Virus record (IMG/VR): IMGVR_UViG_3300025168_000825
Coordinates: 1 to 21,098 of that record
From: a virus
Reading direction: 5' to 3' (one strand)
DNA length: 21,098 nt
The notes below the pieces were generated by a model. The model saw nothing but the letters and a program-made list of their open reading frames with translations, had not been told where the DNA came from and did no database searches. Shown here in pieces: positions 6,188 to 13,550 of the stretch; position 1 is the stretch's first letter, and each line of letters begins with the position of its first letter. Made by a program: the position numbers and the translations under genes.

Positions 6188-6222
6188 ATATTTATATATA
6201 GATTAAGTAGATATACTAGGAG
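6188..6222 (+). promoter_or_regulatory. Candidate late promoter and ribosome binding site of the tail operon
   Basis: Just after the terminator, ATATTTATATA (6188-6198) is followed by TATACT (6212-6217) and a good AGGAG site (6218-6222), which lies 6 bases before ATG 6229. The same 11-mer occurs before 8284. A new transcript must start here if the terminator works, so a promoter is expected. The exact element is inferred. The plus strand does not show the T4 late box TATAAATA; its complement does. Confidence 0.4.
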
Positions 6223-6228
6223 ATAACT

Positions 6229-6567
6229 ATGTTCGACGATGAAATATTTAAGGGTAAAACCCTTTCAAACTTGTTCTCTGAGATTTACCAAAACTCTCGA
6301 AAAAAAGATGAACAAATAAATACTTTAATTGGCCAACTAAAAGGTTTAATTAAAAACATGACAGACGCAACTGTCATTGTTCCGCTTATAAAAGACTATA
6401 TTGATGCATCACTTAAAAATGATGACCATTTAATAAAGATGGCAGGAATAATACAAAGAGCAACACAAAGAGCTGAAACAGGCGGAGGAGATTTTTCATT
6501 GAGTGATGATGAAAAGAAACAACTTATAAACTCTATTGAAGAAATAGAAAAAAATAAGGAGACCTAA
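6229..6567 (+). CDS. Putative baseplate/tail-associated protein, 112 aa
   Basis: The product is small, helical and soluble: MFDDEIFKGKTLSNLFSEIY, then NSRKKDEQINTLIGQLKGLI, and a Gly-rich break (ETGGGDFSLSDDEKK) before a final helix. No signal or membrane segment is seen. It is the first gene after a strong terminator and candidate promoter, and is followed two bases later by the gp5-like spike gene. I therefore infer a role in baseplate hub assembly or virion structure. Its ending places the AAGGAGA ribosome binding site of the next gene (6556-6562) inside its own coding sequence. I do not recognise a T4 counterpart with certainty. Confidence 0.65.
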   Translation: MFDDEIFKGKTLSNLFSEIYQNSRKKDEQINTLIGQLKGLIKNMTDATVIVPLIKDYIDASLKNDDHLIKMAGIIQRATQRAETGGGDFSLSDDEKKQLINSIEEIEKNKET

Positions 6568-6569
6568 AC

Positions 6570-7754
6570 ATGCCAATAAATACAGGTGGACAACAAAGCG
6601 GAATTACCGGACAACCGTCAAAACTAGCAGTTGAAGCAGGCGAAGTTGTTGATATTATACTTGATGAATCACATCCAGAATATACAGACACTGGTAATGG
6701 TGTTGGATGTTGCTTAGTTAGGCTAATTCAAACACAAAGAAATCAAAGTGATTATTCATTAAATTGGTTAAAACCAGCGTCTGCAAATAATATACAATAC
6801 CCTTTAATTGGTGAACTAGTAATGTGCATGGATGGAGCATCTGCAGATTCACAGCGACAATCAGGCGCAACAATGAAATATTGGTTGCCATATCCACAGA
6901 ATGTATTTAATGATGTAAACGAAAATAGTTTGCCCTTTGCGTCTTATGCACTAGACAGAAGACTTGGTACTCCTAGTGAATTTGATAGACATAAAGGAGA
7001 CGCAGAACCAGAAGGACCAACACTTGGTAATTCATTTGAGTCAAAAGAAATACAAACCCTACAACCATATGAAGGTGATATGATTCTTCAAGGTAGATGG
7101 GGAAATTCAATTAGATTTGGAAGTACAGCAGATCCACAAGCAGGAGATCCAAACCTATATTCAGATGGAGGTGCTAAAGGCGATCCAATAATAACTATGA
7201 ATGTAGGATATGGTGATGCATCTGACACAGCAGAAGGTTATCATATAGAAGATTGGTCGACATCAGGAGATGGAACACAGGTTGTTTTAGCAGCTGGACA
7301 AATTATACCTTTAGAAATTGCTAGTACAAATAAGGATTCATATCATAATAGTTCAAATCCTGACGAGCAAGATGCCTATGAAGGAAATCAAATCATATTA
7401 AATTCAGATAGAATAGTGTTTAATGCAAAAACAGATAGTATTTTAGGAACAGCAAAAGTTTCAGTTGGATTTTCAACAGAAGGTACTTTCAATGTAGATG
7501 CAGATGACCACACAATAATAGACTCACCAAAAATATATTTAGGAAATGCATCAACTGATGAAGCAGAGCCTGTAGCACTAGGTCAAACTTTAGTTGATTG
7601 GTTACAAGAATTATGTGATGCGCTTTCAGCAGAAACACATCCAACAGCATGTGGACCAAGCGGAACACCTATAAATGCAGCAGACTATTCAAGCTTAAAG
7701 TCTAAAGCACCAGATATATTGAGTCAAAATAGTTTTTGTACTAAAACAAATTAG
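6570..7754 (+). CDS. gp5-like baseplate hub/central spike protein
   Basis: The 394-aa product has an N-terminal half with OB-fold-like strands (VDIILDESHPEY, then YPLIGELVMCMDG). A conserved-looking baseplate motif follows at 165-185 (QPYEGDMILQGRWGNSIRFG), of a kind I associate with hub or spike proteins of marine myoviruses. Residues 270-327 are strand repeats (NQIILNSDRIVFNAKTDS, GTFNVDADDHTIIDSPKIYLG) suggestive of a trimeric beta-helix spike. The T4 gp5 lysozyme domain is not apparent: no E-D-T type catalytic segment or helical insert of about 160 residues is visible. It should form part of the membrane-piercing tip of the tail. Good AAGGAGA site 7 bases upstream. The C-terminus has several Cys residues (C349, C361, C390). 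Function is inferred from motif and gene order. Confidence 0.7.
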   Translation: MPINTGGQQSGITGQPSKLAVEAGEVVDIILDESHPEYTDTGNGVGCCLVRLIQTQRNQSDYSLNWLKPASANNIQYPLIGELVMCMDGASADSQRQSGATMKYWLPYPQNVFNDVNENSLPFASYALDRRLGTPSEFDRHKGDAEPEGPTLGNSFESKEIQTLQPYEGDMILQGRWGNSIRFGSTADPQAGDPNLYSDGGAKGDPIITMNVGYGDASDTAEGYHIEDWSTSGDGTQVVLAAGQIIPLEIASTNKDSYHNSSNPDEQDAYEGNQIILNSDRIVFNAKTDSILGTAKVSVGFSTEGTFNVDADDHTIIDSPKIYLGNASTDEAEPVALGQTLVDWLQELCDALSAETHPTACGPSGTPINAADYSSLKSKAPDILSQNSFCTKTN

Positions 7755-7762
7755 GAGAGGTT

Positions 7763-8233
7763 ATGCCATTCGGAGCACCATTATTTGCAAATGTATATAA
7801 CGCTGAATTCGGAGCAAATGTTCCAGGTGGAGAAGCGCAAGGAGATGCAGGTAAAGGTTGGGCCAAAGCAACTGCAGCTGGAGCAGCTTTAGTTATGGCG
7901 CCAGCACCATCATCAACTATAAGTGTAGCAGAACAAGCTATGGCAGGAGCATTAGCAGGATGGAATTCAGATAACGACAACGCCGGAATGATGTTAAAGT
8001 CTGCACTAGTAACATTTGCTGCTTCAATGGTACCGGGTTTTTTAGGTCCAGCACTATCAGCAATACCTCCAGCAGGACCTCCACCAATAGATAGTGTATT
8101 TTCAATGGGAGATGCTGGCGCTGATGCATTATCAATGGGAAATGCCTTTGGAGGTATATTAGCTAGTTGGTTTCCAACTGGCACATTCATTATTCCAGGA
8201 GCTCCACCAATTGGACCATTACCTTGGATATAG
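7763..8233 (+). CDS. Ala/Gly/Pro-rich hydrophobic tail protein, 156 aa
   Basis: The composition is unusual: Ala, Gly, Pro, Met and Ser dominate, there are very few charges, and Cys is absent. The middle (GKGWAKATAAGAALVMAPAP and GMMLKSALVTFAASMVPGFL) could be hydrophobic helices. The end is proline-rich (GTFIIPGAPPIGPLPWI). GGAGAGG at 7754-7760 gives a strong start. Its position between the spike and gp25 genes points to a baseplate hub or tail-tube-end component, perhaps one that contacts or enters the host membrane. I do not recognise the family. It could be a spike-tip accessory or a protein released on injection. Confidence 0.65.
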   Translation: MPFGAPLFANVYNAEFGANVPGGEAQGDAGKGWAKATAAGAALVMAPAPSSTISVAEQAMAGALAGWNSDNDNAGMMLKSALVTFAASMVPGFLGPALSAIPPAGPPPIDSVFSMGDAGADALSMGNAFGGILASWFPTGTFIIPGAPPIGPLPWI

Positions 8234-8256
8234 TGACTAAAAACGTAATCAATGAG

Positions 8257-8267
8257 ATATTTATATA
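8257..8267 (+). promoter_or_regulatory. Candidate promoter motif ATATTTATATA before 8284
   Basis: The 50-base gap before 8284 contains ATATTTATATA, the same 11-mer seen at 6188-6198 after the terminator. In both places an AAGTA follows within 15 bases. It is 16 bases from the ATG here and 30 there. A/T-only words are common in this genome, so the call is tentative. Confidence 0.3.
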
Positions 8268-8283
8268 AGTAACGAGAAATATT

Positions 8284-8790
8284 ATGAGCACATCAAAAAA
8301 ATTATTAGAAATAATAAAAAAAGCAGTTAGAGAAGAAGTAAGAACAGTAGTTCGTGAAGAACTTAAAGAAGCTTTGGGAACCAAAAAAGAATTAACACCA
8401 GAGCATATTAAGCACGGAATGAGTTTAGCTGAAATGGCAAATTCTCCAAAAAACCCTTACGAACAAGGAACTACTGCAAAGAAGAAAAAAAGAAAAACTG
8501 TTGAGTTTACAAAAGATCCTGTTTTAAATAAGATACTAAACGAAACAGCAAATGAAGAATGGAAAACTATGGGTGGTGGCACCTTTACAAATGGAAAGGC
8601 TGGAATGGCAAGTGCAATGGGACTACAATCACCAGAACAAATGTTTGGTGGAAAACCAACTGTAGAGCAAATGCTTCCTAACGATAGAAAACACGTACAA
8701 GTTAGTGATGACATGGCAGAAATATTAACAAAAGACTATTCTGAACTAATGAAAAAAGTAGACGAAAACGCTAAAAAGAAGAGACCTTAA
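8284..8790 (+). CDS. Coiled-coil virion/baseplate-associated protein, 168 aa
   Basis: The N-terminus is a strongly charged amphipathic helix (LLEIIKKAVREEVRTVVREE), a probable oligomerising coiled coil. It is followed by a lysine cluster (KKKKRK) near residue 62 and a segment KDPVLNKILNETANEEW that looks conserved in type. Met/Gly-rich sequence (GGGTFTNGKAGMASAMG) and a basic tail (KKKRP) follow. No membrane segment. The ATG has no good Shine-Dalgarno sequence. The gene sits immediately before gp25 (three bases apart), so it is probably a baseplate structural or assembly factor. The function is not recognised. Confidence 0.7.
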   Translation: MSTSKKLLEIIKKAVREEVRTVVREELKEALGTKKELTPEHIKHGMSLAEMANSPKNPYEQGTTAKKKKRKTVEFTKDPVLNKILNETANEEWKTMGGGTFTNGKAGMASAMGLQSPEQMFGGKPTVEQMLPNDRKHVQVSDDMAEILTKDYSELMKKVDENAKKKRP

Positions 8791-8793
8791 TAA

Positions 8794-9246
8794 ATGGCAA
8801 TACCTGCTAGAAAAATATTTAGGATTAATCAGGCCGATGAAGACGAAAGAATTGCGGTAGGAATAGACTTGCCATTGGTAAAAGCTAGCGGAGCACCATT
8901 TCCACAAACAAGGTTAACAATAGATGCGGCCAAAGCCAATCTTAAAAACCTAATATTAACTAGAAAAGGAGAAAGACCTTTTCATCCTGAGCTAGGCACT
9001 AGTATATATGACTTTTTATTTGACCCTAATATGGATGAGATGTTAGTAAATATTGAGGAAGAAATAAATAACGCAATAGCAAAATTTTTACCATATCTTA
9101 TTGTAACAGACTTAATTGTTGCAGTTGCAGATCAATCATATGGTTTTAGTGATAATTTTAATGGTGTAAGAATAAGCATATCTTTCACATTAGCAGGAAA
9201 TAGGTTTGACGAACAATCAGTTGTTCTCGTAATCGGAGCAGAATAA
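8794..9246 (+). CDS. gp25: Baseplate wedge protein, gp25 family
   Basis: The 150-aa product matches the GPW/gp25 family in length and pattern. The core has LTIDAAKANLKNLILTRKGE followed by RPFHPELGTSIYDFLFDPN (residues 61-79), then the EEINNAIAKFLPYL helix and two closing strands (FNGVRISISFTLAG). In T4, gp25 joins the gp6-gp53 wedge core and helps start sheath assembly. The name 'acidic lysozyme' for this family is historical, and structural work assigns it a wedge role. The gene overlaps gp6 by TAATG, the expected pairing for these two wedge proteins. Confidence 0.92.
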   Translation: MAIPARKIFRINQADEDERIAVGIDLPLVKASGAPFPQTRLTIDAAKANLKNLILTRKGERPFHPELGTSIYDFLFDPNMDEMLVNIEEEINNAIAKFLPYLIVTDLIVAVADQSYGFSDNFNGVRISISFTLAGNRFDEQSVVLVIGAE

Positions 9247-11126
9247 TGGCATTAGTAAAAAAAGAAGTAAAATATTTGAATAAAGATTTTTCTCAATTTA
9301 GAGAAAAATTAGTTAATTTTGCAAAGGTATACTTTCCTGACACATACACGGACTTTAATGAAACTTCACCTGGAATGATGTTTATTGAAATGACGGCATA
9401 TGTTGGTGATGTATTATCAATGTATATAGATAATCAACTTAAAGAGTCCATGCTATTACACGCAGAAGATTCTCAAAACATATATGATATTGCACAAGCA
9501 TTAGGATATAAACCTCAACCGTCTTCTGCTGCAACCACGACTCTAGATGTTTTTCATTTAGTGCCAGCAGTTGGAAGTGGAGTTAACATTGCTCCAGATT
9601 TTAGGTATGCTCAAGAGTTGCAAGAAGGAATGACAATCAAATCTACAGAAAACGCTGAAGTTGAATTTAGAACTTTAGAAGCTGTAAACTTTGCTTTTTC
9701 AAGTTCAAATAGTCAAACTGATGTATCCATATATAAAGTAGATGAAACAACAGGAGTTCCTCAGTTTTATTTATTACAAAAAAGTGTTAAAGCTATTTCT
9801 GGAAAATTAGAATCTGAAAACTTTACCTTTACATCACCTAAAAAGTTTGATAGAATACGTTTAGACCCAAATAATATAATAGATATTGTAGATGCAAAGG
9901 ATATTGATGGAAATAGATGGTATGAAGTAGACTATCTTGCACAAGATACAGTTTATACTGAGGTTAAACAGGGAGAAGCTGAAGATCCTCTATTATCTCC
10001 ATATGAAGATACGGTACCATATATTTTATCATTACGACGAGTACCTAAGCGTTTTACAAAAAGAATTACATCAAACAATCAGATAGAATTACATTTTGGA
10101 GCAGGAGTATCTGCAAATGCAGATGAAATAATACTTCCAAATCCTATCAATATTGGAATGCAGTTACCATATGGAAATACGGCTGGATTAGATAATGCAT
10201 ACGATCCAACAAATGTATTATTTACTAGAGGATACGGTCAAGCACCATCGGATACAACACTAGTTGTTAGATATTATACTGGTGGTGGAATACAAGCAAA
10301 TGTCGGAGCAAAGACACTTACTGACATTACAAGTAAGGATTTTATTGGTGGAGCAGATGGATTAGATGAGGGAGTTATAAAATTTGCACAAGATTCTTTA
10401 GCTTGTACAAATCCTGGTCCAGCAACAGGTGGAAGAGGACAAGAAACTGTTGAGGAAATTAGACAAAATGCTATGGCATCTTATGCATCTCAAAATAGAG
10501 CCGTTACAAAGGAAGATTATATTGCAAGAGTATATTCTCTTCCAGGAAAATATGGAAGTATTGCAAAAGCGTATGTTGAACGAGATGAACAAAATTCACA
10601 AGGAACAGGCAATGATGATTTTAATCCGTTAGCAATTAACATATATACACTATCATACAACTCATCAAAGCAACTATTATCTTCTAATTTGGCAACAAAA
10701 ACAAATCTAAAAACATATCTTAAAAAATATAGAATGTTAACAGACGGAATTAATCTTAAGAATGCCCATATTATAAACATTGGAGTTCGTTTTGAAATAT
10801 TGCCTAGGCCTGATGTAATAACTAAAGAAGTATTACTTAAAACTCTTGATGAAGCAAAAAGATATTTTTCTATTGAGAAATGGCAAATAAATGAACCAAT
10901 ATCAGTATCAGATCTTGCAGCAGTGTTAGACCAAGTAGAAGGAGTACAATCCATTTTAAATTTAACTATACTAAACAGGTTTGATACAGAATCTGGATAC
11001 TCTGGAAATTATTATGATATTGGTGAAGCTACAAAAAATAATATTATTTATCCTTCGATGGATCCTTCTATATTTGAAGTAAAATATCCAGACACTGATA
11101 TAGAAGCAAGAATAGTAGGAGCATAA
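9246..11126 (+). CDS. gp6: Baseplate wedge protein, gp6 / baseplate-J family
   Basis: The 626-aa product is close to T4 gp6 (660 aa). The N-terminal signature is KDFSQFREKLVNFAKVYFPD, then FNETSPGMMFIEMTAYVGD and HAEDSQNIYDIAQALGYKP. The middle part contains GGADGLDEGVIKFAQDS, VEEIRQNAMASYASQNRAVT and KEDYIARVYSLPGKYGSIAK, typical of baseplate-J-like proteins. gp6 dimers form the inner iris ring that changes conformation on tail contraction. It begins at a TAATG overlap with gp25, as in many myoviruses, and is followed two bases later by the DNRLRE-like gene. No truncation is evident. Confidence 0.92.
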   Translation: MALVKKEVKYLNKDFSQFREKLVNFAKVYFPDTYTDFNETSPGMMFIEMTAYVGDVLSMYIDNQLKESMLLHAEDSQNIYDIAQALGYKPQPSSAATTTLDVFHLVPAVGSGVNIAPDFRYAQELQEGMTIKSTENAEVEFRTLEAVNFAFSSSNSQTDVSIYKVDETTGVPQFYLLQKSVKAISGKLESENFTFTSPKKFDRIRLDPNNIIDIVDAKDIDGNRWYEVDYLAQDTVYTEVKQGEAEDPLLSPYEDTVPYILSLRRVPKRFTKRITSNNQIELHFGAGVSANADEIILPNPINIGMQLPYGNTAGLDNAYDPTNVLFTRGYGQAPSDTTLVVRYYTGGGIQANVGAKTLTDITSKDFIGGADGLDEGVIKFAQDSLACTNPGPATGGRGQETVEEIRQNAMASYASQNRAVTKEDYIARVYSLPGKYGSIAKAYVERDEQNSQGTGNDDFNPLAINIYTLSYNSSKQLLSSNLATKTNLKTYLKKYRMLTDGINLKNAHIINIGVRFEILPRPDVITKEVLLKTLDEAKRYFSIEKWQINEPISVSDLAAVLDQVEGVQSILNLTILNRFDTESGYSGNYYDIGEATKNNIIYPSMDPSIFEVKYPDTDIEARIVGA

Positions 11127-11128
11127 TT

Positions 11129-12256
11129 ATGATATATAATATAACATCATCTATTGATTCAACTATGTATGAACAATATGAAAATAGAAATACTGGCATA
11201 GATGAAGTATTACAAATTGATAAAATAATATCTGAGTCATCAACAAATAATACCTTTAATTCTAGAATACTTACAAAATTTGACCTAGGATACATATCAC
11301 AATCAATATTAGATGGCCATATTAAGGATACGTTTAGAGCAAAATTAAAGTTTTATACACATGCAGCCGTTGCAATACCCTATACATACGAAATAAATGC
11401 ATATGCAGTTTCTCAGTCTTGGGAAATGGGAATTGGTAGATCTACACACAATCCTAAAACAAATGAAGGTGTTAGTTGGACATATAGAGATGGTGAATCA
11501 GCTGCTACTGCATGGCAAACTGCAAGTGCTGCACTAACAACAGGAACTACTGCAAGCTTTGTTAATCTTACAAATGTTGGAGGAGGAACTTGGTGGACTG
11601 CTAGTGAAGCTAGCCAAACCTTTACATATGAATCATCTGACTTAGAACTTGATGTAACTGAAATTGTTACAAACTGGATTAGTGGTAGTTGGAATGGAGG
11701 TCCTGTTTTAGCAAACGACGGATTTATTGTTAAGCGGTCTGACATTCAAGAATATAATGGCAATAATTATGGCCAATTGTTATTCTTTTCAAAAGAAACA
11801 CATACAATATACCAACCAAAATTAGAAATTGCATGGGATGATAATGCATTAACGTTAACGGGAATAAGTGAGCTTGACATTTCAGGTGATGTTTTTGTAT
11901 ATGTAAAAAATAATAGAGAACTAATACATAGAGACAGTAAAGAAAGAATACGTGTTGTAGGTAGAGAACGATATCCTATTAAAACGTATGCGTCTGCATC
12001 TGAAGACATGGTAGTTAAACATTTACCAACTTCTTCATATTGGTCAATACAAGATTATAATACTGGAGAAACTGTTATTGACTACGACGAAACATACACA
12101 AAACTTAGTTGTGATGGTAGTGGAAATTATTTTGATATTTGGATGGACCAATTAGAATCAGATAGACGATATAAGTTTTTAATAAAAAGTGTAAGTAATG
12201 GTGGAAATATTAGAAAAATATTTGACAATGACCTAACATTTAAAATAGTAGATTAA
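11129..12256 (+). CDS. Virion protein with DNRLRE-like beta-sandwich domain
   Basis: Residues of roughly 45-240 resemble the DNRLRE beta-sandwich. They have an early FRAKLKFYTH strand, a tryptophan-centred SQSWEMGIG motif, VSWTYRDG, the hallmark LDVTEIVTNWISG (174-186), NDGFIVKRS (196-204) and a late FFSKETHTIYQPKLEIAWDD (219-238). In extracellular bacterial proteins this fold is a structural or carbohydrate-binding module. The remaining 135 residues are beta-rich (SELDISGDVFVYVKNN). It lies immediately after gp6, where T4 has gp7, so it is probably a baseplate or tail-fibre-attachment protein on the virion surface. It could bind surface glycans or simply be a connector. I recognise no T4 counterpart by sequence. 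Confidence 0.65.
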   Translation: MIYNITSSIDSTMYEQYENRNTGIDEVLQIDKIISESSTNNTFNSRILTKFDLGYISQSILDGHIKDTFRAKLKFYTHAAVAIPYTYEINAYAVSQSWEMGIGRSTHNPKTNEGVSWTYRDGESAATAWQTASAALTTGTTASFVNLTNVGGGTWWTASEASQTFTYESSDLELDVTEIVTNWISGSWNGGPVLANDGFIVKRSDIQEYNGNNYGQLLFFSKETHTIYQPKLEIAWDDNALTLTGISELDISGDVFVYVKNNRELIHRDSKERIRVVGRERYPIKTYASASEDMVVKHLPTSSYWSIQDYNTGETVIDYDETYTKLSCDGSGNYFDIWMDQLESDRRYKFLIKSVSNGGNIRKIFDNDLTFKIVD

Positions 12257-12257
12257 G

Positions 12258-13550
12258 ATGGCAAAACCAAGATATAGACGTCAATCAGTTGTAAAGTCGG
12301 TACAAGAAAAGTCTCTTGAATCTAGAAGTGATTACGTCGGAAGCAGAGACGCAACAATAGTTAAGCCAGATAATGGAGCAGTTTCAATTGCCACAGTACA
12401 AGATGACTATTATCCTTGGGATGCAGGAGCACATATTATTGCTGAAAACGTTCAGGAATTCCAGATAAATACAGAATTAGATTATTTAGAAACAGCGGCT
12501 GATAAAACCCATAGAGATCCTAATGGAAATATTGTTTCACAATTAAATAGTGATGCTATAGGTCAAGATTTTGTTATACTTCCACAAAGATATGTTTTAG
12601 AAAGAGACCAATACATAGAAGTAATAGATACCTCTATAACTGAACTTTTGCCAAATGTTGTTTATGGACCAACTGGTCCTCCAATATTACGATCGAATCC
12701 TAATTCTGGAGAAACAACTGGTATTATTATTTTTCCGTCACTAGGAACAGTTGATGGTAAAATATCTGATGGCTATTCAATTTTTGATGATCCAGGACTA
12801 TCAGCAACAGTTTTTCAATTTCCTGGAAACCACTGTAGAACAATAGTTGCAGATGCATATAATTACCTTGCCGAAGATGATATTGAAATTGAAGACGGCC
12901 TAACATATGAATGGATATTTAATTCAGATAATCCAGCAAAACATGGACTAGAAACTAGAAAAAAAATTAGTAATAAGGTTGTTTCTAGAACAAAAAAATT
13001 ATCATTGATAAATTCAACAATTTTCGAAACAGGCTATTATACCTGTAGAATAAAAAATGAACGTGGAACAATTGAAACACCAGCAATATATATTTTATGT
13101 AAAGGTGGATTAATAATTGAAAGAGACCAAATACTTAATCCTGAAACTAACGAATTTATAGGATTCGGAGCAGCAACTGGTGAAGTAATAGAAGACCAAC
13201 AACATAATCAATCTTATTCTATAACAGATGGTTGGTTTGATTTTGATGAAGAAAATAATGAATGGTTTAGAACTGCATGGGACACTTTGCAAGAAGAATG
13301 GTATGTTAGAAATAATTATCGTGGTTTTAGTGATTGGAGAGTTCCAAAATATGGACCAGAGCCAAAATCTAACGATGTATCGGATGAGCGTGTAGTTAAT
13401 CCAACAAGAACAAGTGCAGTTTCAAGAGTTCCTGAACAGCCAGTTCAACAACGAAAAAGTCAAGTAACTGTTCAACCACAACAGCAAGTTGTAAGAACAA
13501 CCCTTCCTTCAAATAGGTCAGGTAGAAACTCAAGAATACAGGAATCATAA
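12258..13550 (+). CDS. Virion protein with Ig-like domain and disordered basic ends
   Basis: The 430-aa product starts with a short basic segment (AKPRYRRQ). Residues about 190-282 look like an immunoglobulin-like domain: C193 in the B-strand position, W219 in LTYEWIF, and the hallmark FETGYYTCRIKNERGT with C263. A W/D/E-rich segment follows (WFDFDEENNEWFRTAWDTLQ, then EEWYVRNNYRGFSDWRVPKY). The last 55 residues are disordered, rich in Gln, Arg and Ser (VTVQPQQQVVR). Ig-like domains on phage virions often sit on exposed surfaces and can weakly bind host or mucus glycans. This gene lies between the DNRLRE protein and the giant baseplate protein, one base and a TAATG overlap apart. The function is inferred to be tail-surface. 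Confidence 0.65.
   Translation: MAKPRYRRQSVVKSVQEKSLESRSDYVGSRDATIVKPDNGAVSIATVQDDYYPWDAGAHIIAENVQEFQINTELDYLETAADKTHRDPNGNIVSQLNSDAIGQDFVILPQRYVLERDQYIEVIDTSITELLPNVVYGPTGPPILRSNPNSGETTGIIIFPSLGTVDGKISDGYSIFDDPGLSATVFQFPGNHCRTIVADAYNYLAEDDIEIEDGLTYEWIFNSDNPAKHGLETRKKISNKVVSRTKKLSLINSTIFETGYYTCRIKNERGTIETPAIYILCKGGLIIERDQILNPETNEFIGFGAATGEVIEDQQHNQSYSITDGWFDFDEENNEWFRTAWDTLQEEWYVRNNYRGFSDWRVPKYGPEPKSNDVSDERVVNPTRTSAVSRVPEQPVQQRKSQVTVQPQQQVVRTTLPSNRSGRNSRIQES

Noticed and set aside
6188-6198. T4-type late promoter TATAAATA on the minus strand
   Set aside because: The complement of TATTTATA reads TATAAATA, but no minus-strand gene follows, so a reverse promoter is not supported.
7741-8190. 149-aa open frame on the minus strand
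   Set aside because: It is antisense to the 7763 gene. Its Pro/Ala/Ser-rich product mirrors the GC-richer Ala/Gly codons of that gene, and it has no ribosome binding site.
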